Shown here in pieces: positions 21,951 to 35,246 of a stretch of DNA of 64,000 nucleotides. The first letter of the stretch is position 1; the number at the start of each line of letters is the position of its first letter. A program made the translations under genes and the position numbers. The stretch is from Histoplasma ohiense (lineage: Eukaryota; Ascomycota; Eurotiomycetes; Onygenales; Ajellomycetaceae): the NCBI GenBank assembly GCA_017607445.1, contig JAEVHH010000001.1:2170001-2234000 (forward strand). Reading direction: 5' to 3'. The notes under the pieces are model-generated. The model worked only from the letters and a program-made list of their open reading frames with translations, did no database searches and had not been told where the DNA came from.

Positions 21951-23477
21951 TGGAAGCATTCTAGCTAACGCCCTGAAAATCCAATCAATGATTCTGAACA
22001 AACCCATGCTAGATACATTTACCGTATGCCTATTTGGTTTTCATTCAAGATCGCACCAAGTTGCCCGAACGTCTGCCAGAAACCCATTTTATGCTTTTTC
22101 CAGGTCTATTTACACCGTTGCGGCTACACCTGGAGTTCGTACGAGGGACAAATTGACCAGTCCAGCTAGTTTTTGAAGCGTAATATAGTACCACACAGCT
22201 ACATTTTCTACCAATCGACACCTGGAGCAATGTCAATGTCAATGAAATCTTTGTGTCACCATTCTCCTATCGCCTTTTCACCAAATCCTCCTCTCACCAT
22301 TCCCTCCCGGTCTCATGGGTTGTTTGGCTGTTTCTTAAAGGCTGGCAACTCGGCCCGGGTCGACCGAAAACGTAAAAGCAACCTCGCAATTCCCTATCCA
22401 CAGATCCCTCCCCCCGGCTATTCAATCCGTCTCCCATATCCGAGAATCGATATACTTAGCTACCAGTTGCGAGCTGTGCCGACCACATGGGACACCTAAC
22501 TACACACATACACTATAGGTTTGGGTACTACAGTACATTTCAGATCCGCTTGCTTTTCTCTCCCATCGAACTACCCGCCACAATTTCCTCCTCATACTCG
22601 AGCCAAAATCATATACCCTAGCGAATAGCTCTCCCATATCCAATCGCTCTCAGATCTCGAAACATTGGATTTTGATTCTAAGCTTTCTGTATGATATGGA
22701 TACCCGAATTCAGCTTGAAACGACGTTTCTGAATTGGAAAACTGAACGAAGAAGAACGACACCTTTTCCTTTATACGGATTTCCTTCGTGTTCTAGGGTT
22801 TTCAAACTAGGCGAGAGAGTCCAGCCCATCCACCACCTTTTCAAGGCGTTGGAATCCATTTCATAACCATTTCTGTTAGGGTAGTTCTGCGTGCGTCCAA
22901 TTGACCGGCTGTGAAACAAACCTGTGTCTTATAAATGGATAGAATAGTTTAGGTCATTTAAAACCATCAAAATATTCGAAAAGGAGGAAGGAAATGCAAA
23001 GTTGGAAAAATAAAATAAATTTAGAAATTGGTTCGATGAGCGGGATCAAAATTGGAGGGTATGAGTAGGGGATCAAGAGACATATGAAAAACTTGTTATT
23101 ACATGGGCATGTTCTACTCCTTTGACGCTCGTAAACAAATTGATACATTTCATGCCTAAGTTTTCCGGCATCAAACTTAATCTCTCTCGATTTGAATCAC
23201 ATAATACATGTATTCACAAACATTCACTGTCTTTACGGTACCTCCTCCATTTTTAAGATGATAATCTAGTACACTCAAATTTCGAGGTATAGGGGATGTC
23301 TAGGTGGTGTTAGAACTAATTTTGATTGGTAGGGTGTAATCCCAAAGGAAACTCCAACCTTTTACTTTTATACATATATGCCACCCTCGATTTACCGCTC
23401 AAGCCTATGTGCTCGATCAATTGCTATATCGCACATTGCCTAAATTGTTCATCGGGAAGAAACATACGCGGATTAGT
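21951..23477. other. Intergenic region between 21.0-kb hypothetical and OHCU gene
   Basis: About 1.5 kb. The 3' region of the upstream gene passes into AT-rich sequence, especially 22930-23460. No supportable gene on either strand. Confidence 0.45.
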
Positions 23478-24202
23478 CTACAGCGTATGTTGATACGTCC
23501 GCATCTAGCGGTCGAGATTGATAACGGGAACAGGGGAACAGAGGCACAATGACGGACGCGGATAAGGGGCCTACCTGTATAATGTCCCCCTTTTCCTTTT
23601 CTATGTCACCCCTCTCGATTCGCCGCTGCATATCCTGCATTAAAATGTCCCTGCCACGTCCGTTGACGAATACACTATGTACTTGATCGGTTAGCGCGTG
23701 GTACGAATACCATTTTCTCCTTTTTGTCACACGGTCATGATAATAACGGCACATACACATATCTCAACCCGGGGAATTTCTCTTCATACAAATCGTTCCA
23801 CTTCTTCAATTCTGCTGTCTCTTCTTCCGCCTTCCTCTTCAGACTCTCGTCCCGCCCCTCGTCTCCTCTTTCTCCTTCCTCCTTCCCCGCGTTAAGTGCC
23901 GCCTGCTCCTGTCGACTCAATTCGCTCATGTTCTCCTGCATCTTCTCCCCTAAACGCGGATGAGCACGTAAAATACTATATAGAACCTCTCTGTCCTTCG
24001 GAGAGTCTGCAGCTGAGAGCGCCGTCATACGCGCGCCAACGGCGCTGATGAGGGATTGATAAGAAGAGAATGTTTGATGAATAAGAAGGGGAAGAGCGAG
24101 GGTGTGCAGGTCCATGGAGGCCTCGAAAAGGGTATCGAGTATTTGTGTTTGGGCGTCTTGGGGGAGGGAGGGGACAGTGGAAATTGCAGGGAGGGAAGGC
24201 AT
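23478..24202 (-). CDS. OHCU decarboxylase (ureidoimidazoline decarboxylase)
   Basis: Third enzyme of uricase-type purine catabolism: it decarboxylates 2-oxo-4-hydroxy-4-carboxy-5-ureidoimidazoline to (S)-allantoin. Exons, minus strand: 24202-23757, 23674-23575 and tentatively 23504-23478. Total is about 190 residues, within the family range. Motifs: the catalytic-histidine segment HPRLGEK near residue 81, then LSRQEQAALN, an E/K-rich loop, LKKWNDLYEEKFPGLRYVVFVNGRGRD and MQRRIERGDIEKE. The GTATGT donor at 23756 splits the valine codon of RYVVFVNG exactly. The last exon (MRTYQHTL) follows a TAG acceptor in phase but does not resemble the usual A..DIA..RA.KL end, so the 3' end is the weak point. 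No PTS1 signal is visible. Confidence 0.88.
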
Positions 24203-27200
24203 GATGATTTTCGGCCCTTAGGTTTTTTAAGGGCCCAAGGTTCTGTACTTTTTATTATTTATTTATTTATTTATTTTTTTTTTTTTTTGATGTTTCCTAG
24301 TTTATTTTGTCAATGGGGGGGTTTATACTAGTAGCCAAGGTGAGGAAAATAAGAATTCGGAGAGCAGCGGGAACCTTGGCCCCAATTCTCACTCTGTATC
24401 TCGAAGTTGGCCATGAATCCAGAGAGGTTGTAGCGTGAACCGGGATATCATGTGACCTAGATTCGGGCCGAGACCATCGAGAATGTTGGAGAATGGTTCG
24501 TCCCCTACCAGTTAGCGCTGGTGGTAACAGTAGCCTAGATAGAAAGCGAATAGCAACTTGAAGAGGAGCACGGAGTTCGGTTACTAATTGCTTCCCATTA
24601 GATATATATTGTGTGTCTAAGAGTTTGGAGCAAATAGAAATTATGGAATTGCATCATAAGGAATTTCAGTTGATCGAATCTCAAGACGAAATTCACAGCT
24701 CATGCAGGAACACCCAAGCTTTTCAGAAATCTCAAGCGATATCAATTGTGATGGCATCAAATGCAGTCATTAAGGCGTTATTAGCTGGACTATGTGAGTG
24801 ATCATGTCATTGGCAATCGGCTTTTGGCCGCAGTCTTTCCGATAACAAGTGGGATAGCTGTATTCGAATTTCTCTGTTCACAGAGTTGGGATGGAACACC
24901 AAACCATTTTTTTTTAAATGTATTCAGCAACTCTATTCGGAGTTGCACATTTGGAATACGACTTTTGGGCGGGCCGAACCTTAAAACAACCTTAAAAGTA
25001 AGGTTATTGAAAATTTCATTCTCACATATTCCTTCTATTATTTCAGCATAGAATTATATGGAGTTTTATTCGCTGATACAAGGAGCATCATAGAACCGTG
25101 AAAAGCACTATATTGTAATGTGTTAATCATCAGCAAAGCTGCGGACGATCCCTACCAGCATTGTCGTACTCTTCGTCTTTCTTTCCATAGCTCCATCACT
25201 CATTTACTGGAGAGTATAACTAGCTGCTAGAAAGAGTAGCTAGATCTAATTCCACTTTGAGGCAGGAACAAGGTTGGATATAGAAATCACCAGGAGTGGG
25301 CAGTTAGGTGTTTCATTTAGGGACTCATCCATCATAACAACAAACATTTGTAATCCTAGATACTTTTGGTTTCACGAGCTTAAAATCATGATGGGGGATG
25401 TTGCTCATTTTTTTCTGTAAGTAACTAGATATGTCTCTAGTTTGGTTTGCTAATTAGCAATGTATCGTTGTATCGAAACTTATATACCTCTCCGACAGAA
25501 CAATAAGCATCGAGTGCAAACATTAGTATTGCCCCGCGACACTCCTTTTTCAAGCCTGGTAGAGCAATGCGCCACCCGACAGTAGGGAATCGCAACTGCA
25601 ACCCTCTCTTCTCAGTTGCTATCCAATTTCGCCGTCGTACAGAGACGGAAAGCGAGCTCTAGAAGCGAGGTATCGACTACGAGTATTCGTCACGTACCCA
25701 AAATAATTTCCAAATTCTAACGATCAACTATTTCCCCAGGTCCCTTTTTGACTCCGACTCGCGGAAAACTATTTCGAAATGCTGATTCATCCCAATGGAA
25801 TAGAAGTTCTATATAATACTAACAACATTATCCGTCCACCTGCAAATATTTCGAATTTTGATGTTCTAGGCTTCTAGTCTCCTTGATTGGGGTGTGTGTC
25901 TATAACGAATAGGCGGTTGTATTCGGATGCATACCATCACATAGTGATGTCTGCGCACTATCTTCGAAGCTTACCAACCAAAGCCGACATCCGCTTTTTA
26001 CCCCAAACCCGCAACCCTGGGAATGGTACAGCCAATTCTGGCCGGAATTCGTTGGTTTTATTAATTATACCTCCTACTGGACACCCTTCCATCCCTACTT
26101 TCCATACCTACAGGATCAACGTACAAACTCCATCCACTCCCTCATCCGACCATGGGGCAATGCAAACTTTGTTGGCAGCCGATATTTTAGGCGAAATGCT
26201 AAACTCCCAGTTGGTGTTGGTTTCGAAGTTGGAACTTGGCGGCGCATGTTGGTACTGACCAGTATCGCTCCTTTGAGCCTGATTTTGGAGGCCAACCATG
26301 TGGTTACTTCTGTGAATATAAACACAAAGCAAACATTGCCACCTTTTCTATGAGAAAAAAAAAAAGAAACATCTCGTGGAGAAGAAAGGTCCGGCTATTT
26401 TGAAGCTAGTTGATCGAGCTGAATTGCATCAGATGATGCAGGAGGATATTTCTGAAGATCCCTGGTGAAGGCAATTTCGTCCTTTCTCCTCGTTCTGTTC
26501 CCTTTTTAATTGATATCCTCTAGAATCGGCGATCTGATCATCATTCTTCTTTTTTTGGTAAATAATTTATAAGCGGGAGTGAGTGCAACAGATTGAGCGG
26601 CAATCTGTCATATCAAGCTCTACTTCATTATCTTCATTATATGTAGCAACTTATTCGCAAAGGAGCCAATAAGGCTCTGTAAACCCCGGTCAAAGAGAAA
26701 GTAGATCATTTGATTTCCAACATCTGAGTGGAACATGTTATTAAAAGACCGAATGATTTCGTCGACACAGCGCCATGCTTGCGTTGTTGGGGCCTTTAAG
26801 CATTTATGTCTGGGTGTCGAGCAAAAATACAGAAGGAACACAAGCAAGAAAGGGCTCAAGAGCCTCAATCGTAGGTAGAAATTAAGGGCAGTTGGCAGGA
26901 ATATCTAAAGCCCAATGAACTGATATCAATTCGATCCTGGTTGCTTGCCAGGTCAATGGCGATTGGGATGGTTGCGTATCAAACTCAAGAGATCAAGGCT
27001 AAGAGTTGGTGAGTTTTACCCCTTGAACACCCACAATTCTGCCCAATCGCGAGGGCGCTCGATTGTGCTCAAAGCGCACTAAAAAAAATTTGCCCCCGCC
27101 CCAAGTCGCTTTCATGCTTTTTGCCGTGGGACTGAATGAACCTTGAAGTCGAGAGAAATACAACCCCAAGTTCGCAAGTGTGCGGGCTTGCTAGGATTTG

Positions 27201-28250
27201 AGCAGACGATCCTTCGGGGTATCGCTACGAAAAATTGTTGTGTACTCCGTAGCTTGGAACATGTTAAATCCATGTGAGTACTGGGTTAACGGGTCTGGAG
27301 ATTCATTTTCGCTTTGATTGTTGGTCTCAAGATCCAAGAGCCGCCTAGATGCAAAGATAAATCTCATGCAACCCCGGATAAAATCAAATCCTGCGCAGCG
27401 CAGTCCACATAATCTTCAAAGGTATTTTCTTCCTTCCTTGCCGGTGGGATAGAAAACTAGGTATATGGGAAGACGCCTGCTTTTCGTGGCTGATATTGAT
27501 ATTGATATGGATATCGAGTGATGGCGATAGTTAAATATGCGCCTGGAAAATTGGAGACTTTGGGTTGGTTCAATTCGCTCGTTTCAAAACTGGGTGGAAC
27601 AGGAGTTGTTGTATAAAGGATGGTTTGAGCTGTTGGCAGAGGAGGAAGAGAAGAAGAAGAAGAAGTTGGAGTTTACCATCAAAATGGATTATCACGTCGT
27701 TAGTTAGCTGTTTGTACAGTGGAGGTGTGTTCCTGATTATTTTTTATATTGATTGAGTTGTCTTGGTGCGCACTTGTGGAATCGCTGCCCCTGAAAATAG
27801 CGTTTGCTGTGCCAAAGACCAAAGACCCAAGGCCCACTCAGCTTCTCCTCGCCGGCCAAACCATCGCCATCCAGGAAAATATCACCATCTGCGGCTATCA
27901 GTCGGTCCTTAGTCCATTGTTTCAGGCCTTTCCTTTCTTCCTTTTGTTTCTGTGGTTTCTTTTGCCTTTTCCCCTCTCTTGATATTCTGCCAGGGTTTGT
28001 GGGTTTTCGTACACCCCGGTCAGCGCAAGACTTGTGCTACTTGATAACCCGGTTAGCGTGCATGCTCTCGTCGTCCAGTCCCTTTTCTCTCCAGACATCG
28101 CTCGACTTCACCAACTCTCCTTTCCTTCTCCCGTCCTTTTTCGTCTTTCCCTCGCGTTTCGCTCCGCTACTGCGACTGCTGCTACTGCTGGCCCCGTATC
28201 GCTTTGCATTCCCTCCGTAGGGCCTCATCATTTCCAATGCAGCTCCCGTC
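24203..28250. other. 4-kb gene-poor region and ADF-H gene leader
   Basis: No supportable gene. A T-rich homopolymer run lies at about 24252-24289. The part 24600-26350 is AT-rich with only short frames. The part 27830-28250 is CT-rich and probably the leader of the gene that starts at 28251. Confidence 0.45.
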
Positions 28251-31200
28251 ATGTCTCTCAATGGGTTAGATGATCCCACTGTCATCGAGGCCTACCAGTC
28301 TGCTCTTGCTGAAGCTGGTGGATGGTGAGTTCAATATCCTACTGCCTTTGCTTGTTTTCTCGACTATGGCGGGGCCAATTCCCGCTCTCCTCTATACTTC
28401 ATGGACTGAAGTTCAAATTCTGTCGTATTTTGCATATCTTTGGAATTGGGCTGCGAAATTAGTCCCGAGCAATCAGTTGAACCTGGCGCTTGGAAATGAT
28501 ATGCGCTAATGATCTATCTTGCGTTTCTCCGGTTTAGGTTTTTGCTCAAATATGTCAGCCGTGATACCGTCGCGCTCCTGGCCCGTGGAACGGGGGGAGT
28601 CACGGAGATCAGAATCACAATCGATGGTCATGAGGAAACGTCCCCTCTTTACGGCTTTCTACAGTATCGTCGGAGGAAAGTAATATTAAAATATGTCCCC
28701 GAGGGTATTTCAAGGTTGATCCAAGGTACTATTTCCCTGAAGGGCTGAAGGTAGAGTTGGTTTACTTGAAATTCCAATGATCAGGAAGCTGATATGTAAT
28801 TGCTTTGCTGCAGCTCGAATCACTGTCCAATTCCAGTCTATATTGGACAAGTTTTCCCCAAATGACACTGTGTTCACCCTTGCCATTTCGTCGGAGTTGA
28901 CAGAGAGCGCTCTCTCCTCCGCCTGTCTGCTCCACGCTGCTTCCGGTTCAATGACTTCGTCGTCAAGCTCGCTTCGTCGTCGCAGATTGGGCGAAATTGC
29001 CGAAGATGCAGAGGAATGTGCTAGCCCTCGAGAAGAAACACATGTTCACCCCGACAATGGCCATGGAAATCGAAGGGAAAGCGTTTTCAGTGTGACTTCG
29101 GATGCCACCGCTGTACCCAGCCACCATCAGAACGTCCAGGAATCGGTCGATACCTCTAGAACCGATACACTGCGACCGCGGCAATCTGACCGCTCGGAAT
29201 CTGTAGCCGAAAAGCCTTTGCCCACTGTTCCCCGAAGTCGCACTGAAAGCCAGTCAAGTGGTCATGCGCAAAGGCATTTCCTAGACTCCCTTACTCATTC
29301 CCCCCCAGATTCGCGCAAATCTTCTCAGTCAACTAGACCGTCACTGAAAGATTTAGATTCAATAAGCTTGTATCGCCCAAAGGTTAAGCTAGGCCCCCGG
29401 CCGTCAATGGACCCTAGTGGACGACCACGAACTGCAGGATCGATAGGTAAATCCAATGATACACGTCCAGTGGCATCATTACCTGCGGGCGTACGAATGT
29501 CAACCCGAAAGAATGGCGCCTCTGCCGGACGCCCCAAATCCCAACCTGATATCCCGGTGCCACGTCTTCCTCCATCAATGGCTCCGCCTGTACCTCATTT
29601 ATTGATTCCTCCTCCACCGCTTAATCTTAGGCCTATGTCTAGACATGCGCCAGGGTCTCCCAGATCCGTTATGAGCGTGCCAAGTTCACTTTCAATAACC
29701 CCCGAAAAACAGAGGTTAATGCGGGCGCTGGAGTTACGAAAAAAGCAGATGGAGAAAAGGGCTGAAACGAAGCAACTGGTACAAAAAGTGGATGTTAAGG
29801 GTAGCAATGACAACATTGAGATTGTCCAAATGCAAGTGACTTCGAAACTGGAACAGACTGAATCTGCCTGCATGGAATCGGATGCAAACGCCCAACAACA
29901 ACCCGCTCCTAGCTCCCATCAACAGCAACACCAGCCATCTTTGATTATTGCCGAGGAGAAAAAACAGACACCTCCATCGCCGGATACGTCGAATCCAGAC
30001 TCAGCCGTAGACGTCGGAGCAATAGACTCCAGAGCCACTGAATCTGCATCTCCCTCTGTCTCTGTTACGAGTACCGTTTCGTGTGAGGTAGAGGAAAATC
30101 ATTCCCCCCCTAAGATCTCCGCTTATGCTCCGGATTCCTCAAAGGACGTTGACAAGGATGAGGCTTTAGAGGCGTCAGGAGCTAGCCAGGTTGAGCCACA
30201 AATTGTGGGGACCGATTCGACCACCGACACACAACAACAAACAAAGAATAATAACGAGATTGAATTAAAACAAGATACAAAGCCATCAGATTCCCCAACG
30301 GGAGATCTTAAAGTCTCTGTAATTGGTGTTCCATCTGGTATCTCTTCCCCGAATGCTACCCCTAGAGCAATCCCGCGAGATTCTCAAGCTTCACCACCTC
30401 AAACACCGGAAATGACCCCGACACACATACCCCAAGAACCTGCACGATCTACCACCATTGCCGCATCGCCGACCTCACTAAAATCCATAGAAAATCTATC
30501 CGTGAAATCAACTTCCGTGGCTAGCGGCAACGACATGCCAAAATCCGACGACTGTTCCGAGAAAGAGTCATCTCAAGTTACGCTCAAGAGTAGGCGTAAA
30601 GGGCTTGTGGATCCTATCCATATTGCAACTCAGTTCGATCAATTGGACGAGGATAACCTCTTGTCTGATGACTCGTTTATGGACGAATTGGGAAGCGCTA
30701 CATTTCAAGAAGCCAAGCCAATCGCAGTTCCGAAGACGCCAAGCACTGCCATGTTTGCTCAGAATGGAGATTTGGACGCGGCCGCGGATTGGAGGAACTC
30801 AAGAGTAGTTTCCAGCCCAATTAATGCCAAAAGTACTGGATCAGATGTGCAAGCACTCCCCATTGGCAGATCTGCTTCCGGATCCTTCCTCGAAAGCCAA
30901 AAAGCTGTCCCTGTGCTTGTCGCAAAAAAAGTAAATGTCTCTTCCGGAATCTCAAAACGGATCAAGGCTTTAGAAATGTTTTCTAGCCGCGAAGGTCAAC
31001 CGCCCCTGGCGCCGCAGCCTCCTCCATCAACAAGCACGTCGTCATCCCCATTTGAAAAATTCCGCAAACGGGCTTCGATATCCCAATCTAGCCTACCTCC
31101 TGCTCCTGTGCTCCTGAGCAAGTCGCCATCCTACACATCAGCTTCGCCTTCAGAAAGCCGAGCTTTATCCCCCAATCCCCCGAAACGGACTGACAACCAA

Positions 31201-32162
31201 TCAATTAATACTCAAACCCGAGGAAAATCAAATTCGGTCTCAGTGACAGCCCGCATCATCCGAGATCCAACCGTACCTCCCAATGAACCTCCAGCTGACC
31301 CCTCGGAACTCGGTGTCCTCAATCTACAGCGCAGCCCCCTTATTGTTGAGAGCGATGCACCCCAATCCCCTCGTCGCCCTTCCACTTCAACTGTCACCCG
31401 GCCAGAGAAACGTAGCCTGTCTACTTCATCTAGCACTGGATCAGGGCGCTTATCTACCAGCCGGGGCGTACTTCATTCTGATTCTATCTCGGGTGGGATG
31501 ACCGCCTCGTCTCGGTCTCGACATGAGGCAAATAGTCCACACGCTTCATCTGACGTCTCGTACAACCCCCTTGACCGAGTCGATGAAACAAAGGAGGAGA
31601 AAAAACAGTCTAGGAAATCGCGCATTATTCGGCGCATGTCATCAATTACCTCAAATTCTCGACGGGGTATAATAAACGCGTTAAGCCCGACCTTGAAGGT
31701 GGAATCACAGCTGCCTTCGCTGGCCGATGAAGGCAGTACCCCTGAGCCTCCTCAGGTAGTTGATATTGGCGAGGTCAATGTTCAGTTTCCAGACACCTTG
31801 CTCTGGAAACGAAGATACATGCGCATCGATGACCAAGGCTATCTCATTCTAACTCCTGGTACCATTGATGGGACTCCTCGCAATATTGTCAAGAGGTATC
31901 ATCTCTCGGAGTTCCGGGCCCCATTCTTGCCGGATCAAGATAGACAGGAACTGCCAAATAGCATCGTGCTAGACTTCCTGGATGGTAGTACCTTGCAATG
32001 TGCGTGCGAGTCAAGACAGGGACAAAGCAGTATCCTTCAAGGTAAATTGTTTCACACTTTAACATTCATTTCTCAATTGACTTTCGCAAACTGACAAATT
32101 AAATTTATTCAGTCCTCTTGGAAGCCCACCAGGCTTACGAACAGCTATTTCCTAAACAGTAA
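28251..32162 (+). CDS. ADF-H (coactosin-like) domain protein with C-terminal PH-like region
   Basis: Four exons: 28251-28324, 28538-28725, 28814-32041, 32113-32162, giving 1179 residues. Residues ~1-135 form an actin-depolymerising-factor-homology domain of coactosin type. It reads MSLNGLDDPTVIEAYQSALA at the start, then VALLARGTGGVTEIR, YGFLQYRRRKVILKYVPEG and RITVQFQSILDKFSPNDTVF. The middle ~850 residues are disordered: Ser/Pro/Thr-rich with polyproline patches (RLPPSMAPPVPHLLIPPPP) and short basic coiled segments (LMRALELRKKQMEKRAE). The last ~110 residues (DTLLWKRRYMRIDDQGYLILTPGTID...VLLEAHQAYEQLFPKQ) look like a PH-type fold. This suggests a cortical adaptor linking actin and membrane. 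Annotation of fungal relatives as cell-surface glycoproteins is not supported here: there is no signal peptide or GPI end. The actin-related role is family inference. Confidence 0.85.
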
Positions 32163-33829
32163 TCGCGATGATTGTCCCATGCCTCCTGCATATTCTTTTG
32201 TCGCTCAGTTTCCCCAACCGATATTCCATAGAGACATAGAATCAACATCCTTCGATATATCTCCTTTGTAAGGGCGCCTCTTCCCTGCCTTTCTCCACAT
32301 GCCAAACTCGACCGATCGTTTTACAACTCTTTTCTTTCATACTCTATTTTATTCTTTTTTCATTTGGGTTGCTGAACAGAGTCAGGGAAAGATCTACTTT
32401 CTTCTCTTCTCTCGCTTTCTCTTCTGTGTCATATTTCATGATTTCTACGATATTATGAGGCTTCATTTGACCTTTTCAACAACTATCACACCACCTGGTC
32501 TGCCCCGCCCAATTAGGTGATCCCCCCAATAATCGTAATATCTAGTCACCTTCTTTTATTGCGCCGACCAACACTATCAATTCTCGAGATCTCGAGCTTC
32601 GTCCCCTGGCTAGATTCCGTCTTTACTTCCTGACGCCGATTTTGTGCGCCAAGAAACGAGCCTAACTAGTGCCAACCTTGCGCCAGAATATTTTTGACTC
32701 GGTATTGGATTGACAAAGTATTGGCTGGCTATCGGCCAGAAAAGAAGCATCATGTTCTTGATTGCCATTAATAGGAAGCAACATGAATGGAAGACGAGAA
32801 GATCCATGTTTTGAGTGGTAAGGTCACTGAGAGGGCAGCTCGCACAGGCATCTCTTTCTCGTACGGGCAAATAAAAGATACTTCACCTTTCATATATATC
32901 GTCGACAGTGGAATTTTGTATTGTGGTGGTGGAAGCAATGCTACCCTTTTTCCCTTTCCCTTTCCTATTCATCTCTTTTTCCTCATTTTGCATCTTAATT
33001 GTTGCATGTTGCAGAATATATACCCCCCATCCCCTATCCGCTCAAAAACATTTCTCCACTACCTCTTCTTCTTATTTCTGTCCTCTTTTCGTATTTGCCC
33101 ACGTTATCAACCACTCGCTTTTTGATATTTCATTCTCCTCTTTTCTTTACTTCTCTATTTAGACTCCTGTCTTCCTTTCTTGTACCTTCTTGTTTCCGTC
33201 GGCTATATCCTCCAGTTCTAAGCCTTTTCTTCCCTCGAAGGACTGTCAGGTTTTCCTCTTCGCCGTATTAACTTTTTTTTCCATTGGAACCCTTTTGCCA
33301 GTTGTCGCTTTTACTTCCCGATACTATTTGGTTATCCTCCAGTCTTAACAATGGTTTTTTTTTTTTTTTTTTTTTTTTTGTTTTACTATCCGTCAATTTT
33401 ATTGTCGCACCACTTGTCCCCTTTGATACCTTTTCTTTTCTGTTTTGACTGTATTCCAACATTTCAACATCTCCTCCTTGAATCGATATATCCTCTCAAC
33501 TTTCCATTTTGAATTTCTCCTCCATCTCCATTTCCATATGTAAGATTTTCTTCGCTATTGTCACACTAGTTCCTCAGGCGCATACTTTAAAATCTAACAA
33601 TATATCCCACCCTATTCCTCCCCTATCTAGCCTCCTTGCTTCGTTTCACCCCGGTAATACCTCACACCACTAATGTGTGAGAGTAGGATATTATTTGAGG
33701 TTTCACAAACGTGATGATATTTATATTTCTAAGATGTGAATGTCTATATGAACAGGGTGAAAAGAAAACCTCTAATATTTTTACACTAGGGTATTAAGTG
33801 TGATAAAAGAACACAGAAAACCTAACCAA
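32163..33829. other. Convergent intergenic region, ADF-H gene / PUS4
   Basis: 1.67 kb, T- and CT-rich on the plus strand from 32920 to 33660, including a pure T run at about 33355-33379. No supportable gene; the frames there are Phe/Leu/Ser noise from CT-rich DNA. Confidence 0.5.
33355..33379. repeat. Poly(T) tract
   Basis: An uninterrupted T run of roughly 25 bases in the convergent intergenic space between the ADF-H gene and PUS4. Confidence 0.85.
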
Positions 33830-35246
33830 TCAATCACTCTGAACTCCCACCTCCCTATCTACCGCCTCCCTCTCCCCGTCTTCGTTATTAGAACCCTCCT
33901 TCACTCCCTTATCCGTCTTCCCACCTGCCCCGTCCTTTTTCTTCTCCATCCACTCATCCAGAAAGCTTTGTAACTTGGGACCCCACACCTCTTCCCCAGC
34001 TTCCAAATCGCGATATTCCAGCACCTTTTCCGGTTCCAATGTGAAATCGGCTTGGCGCGTGCGCACCAAAGATGACATTATCGCATTGCTCTCCAGCGCG
34101 AGGCCGAGGTCGTGGGCGAGGGAACGGACGTAAAAGCCAGATGAGACGGTCATGGAGAGCTTAACAGCCGGGGGTAGAGGTGGCTTAGAGGTGGCGGAAA
34201 CAGCATTGGATATAATGGGGTCAGTGGTGATGGAGGCGTCATTGGTGAGAGAATCGTCCGCGGTGCTATCGACTGGGGGCTTTGGGCGTTTTGTTGATGG
34301 AGAGAATTTCCTTTCTTCCTCTGGTGTTGGAGATGCAGATAGCTTTCTTTTAATGCCATGCGACCCCTCCTCTGGCTGTGCGGTGGCATTCTGCTGCTCT
34401 TCTTCGGTTGTAGAAGGAGCGGAGGTAGTCCTATCCGTAGTCGAAGGTCCAGATGATGAGTCTTTAGACAGCATCCTCTGCGCAACAGATTTCTCCATAC
34501 TGCTTGCCTCCTCCGTCGGCCAGACATAATCGTGGGTGCCACCTTCATACCAGTCCAGGATCTCCAACTTCGTCACTTCAACAGGCCTTTTCAAAATTTC
34601 CACAGGAGGTTCAATTCCTTCTCGCGCATATTCATATAACTTCTTCCCCTGCACCCTCAGCGCCGAAAATATTGACGGCCGCTGCAAGATCTTGCCTCTA
34701 AAGCTCTCCAGCGCCTTCTCCACCTTGTCGCGCGTAATATGTTCGTAGGGGGCCCGACTCACTACCTTCCCCACACTGTCGTACGTATCTGTCGCAGCAC
34801 CAAATAGCACCACGGCCTCGTATGACTTGGTGCACGCTAAAAAGTTATTCAGTTCTTTTGTGCCCCTGCCAACACCTGCGATTAGCACGCCTGTCGCCAT
34901 GGGGTCGAGGGTTCCCCCGTGCCCAATTTTAACCTCTAGACGCTTGTCACGCCGCCTGCGGGCTTGGTATCTGCTCTCCGCACCTCGCCGGATGCGCTCT
35001 GTTTCGATCCATGGACGGAAGAATTGAGAGGGGGTGAAGTGTTGTTGTAGGTTGCGGAGAACTTCGGCGGAGGATATGCCAGGGGGTTTATGGACAGCTA
35101 CATTCGAAGGAACGGGGCGTTAGTCTGAGAAAATTTGTTTGAACAGTTAAGAACATGTTCGACGAACCGAAAACGCCTTCCATATTTCGGTTATCAGACA
35201 TTCTAACTGGGAAATCCCTTGTGCGGAAGCGGAAGCGGAAGGTCAT
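33830..35246 (-). CDS. PUS4: TruB-family tRNA pseudouridine-55 synthase
   Basis: Converts U55 to pseudouridine in the T-loop of tRNAs; yeast Pus4 acts in nucleus and mitochondria. Exons, minus strand: first exon ending at 35168, then 35097-33830. Core motifs: VFAVHKPPGISSAEVLRNL, the catalytic-Asp motif GHGGTLDPMATGVL, KSYEAVVLFGAATDTYDSVG, RPSIFSALRVQGKKLYEYAREG and SGFYVRSLAHDLG near the end. A disordered Ser/Thr/Glu insert of ~100 residues separates the last two. Three in-frame ATGs precede the core: 35246, 35201 and 35183 (449, 434 or 428 residues). The longest adds MTFRFRFRTRDFPVR, Arg-rich without acidic residues until Asp11, as in mitochondrial presequences. The GTTCGT donor splits the Ala codon of GVFAVHK. 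Divergent from the RFTS gene. Confidence 0.93.

Noticed and set aside
32908..33271. Phe/Leu/Ser-rich frames resembling membrane proteins
   Set aside because: CT-rich intergenic DNA; no conserved pattern and no start context.
34150..34548. Frames on both strands in the disordered insert of PUS4
   Set aside because: Shadows of a Ser/Thr/Glu-rich insert; PUS4 continues through in its own frame.
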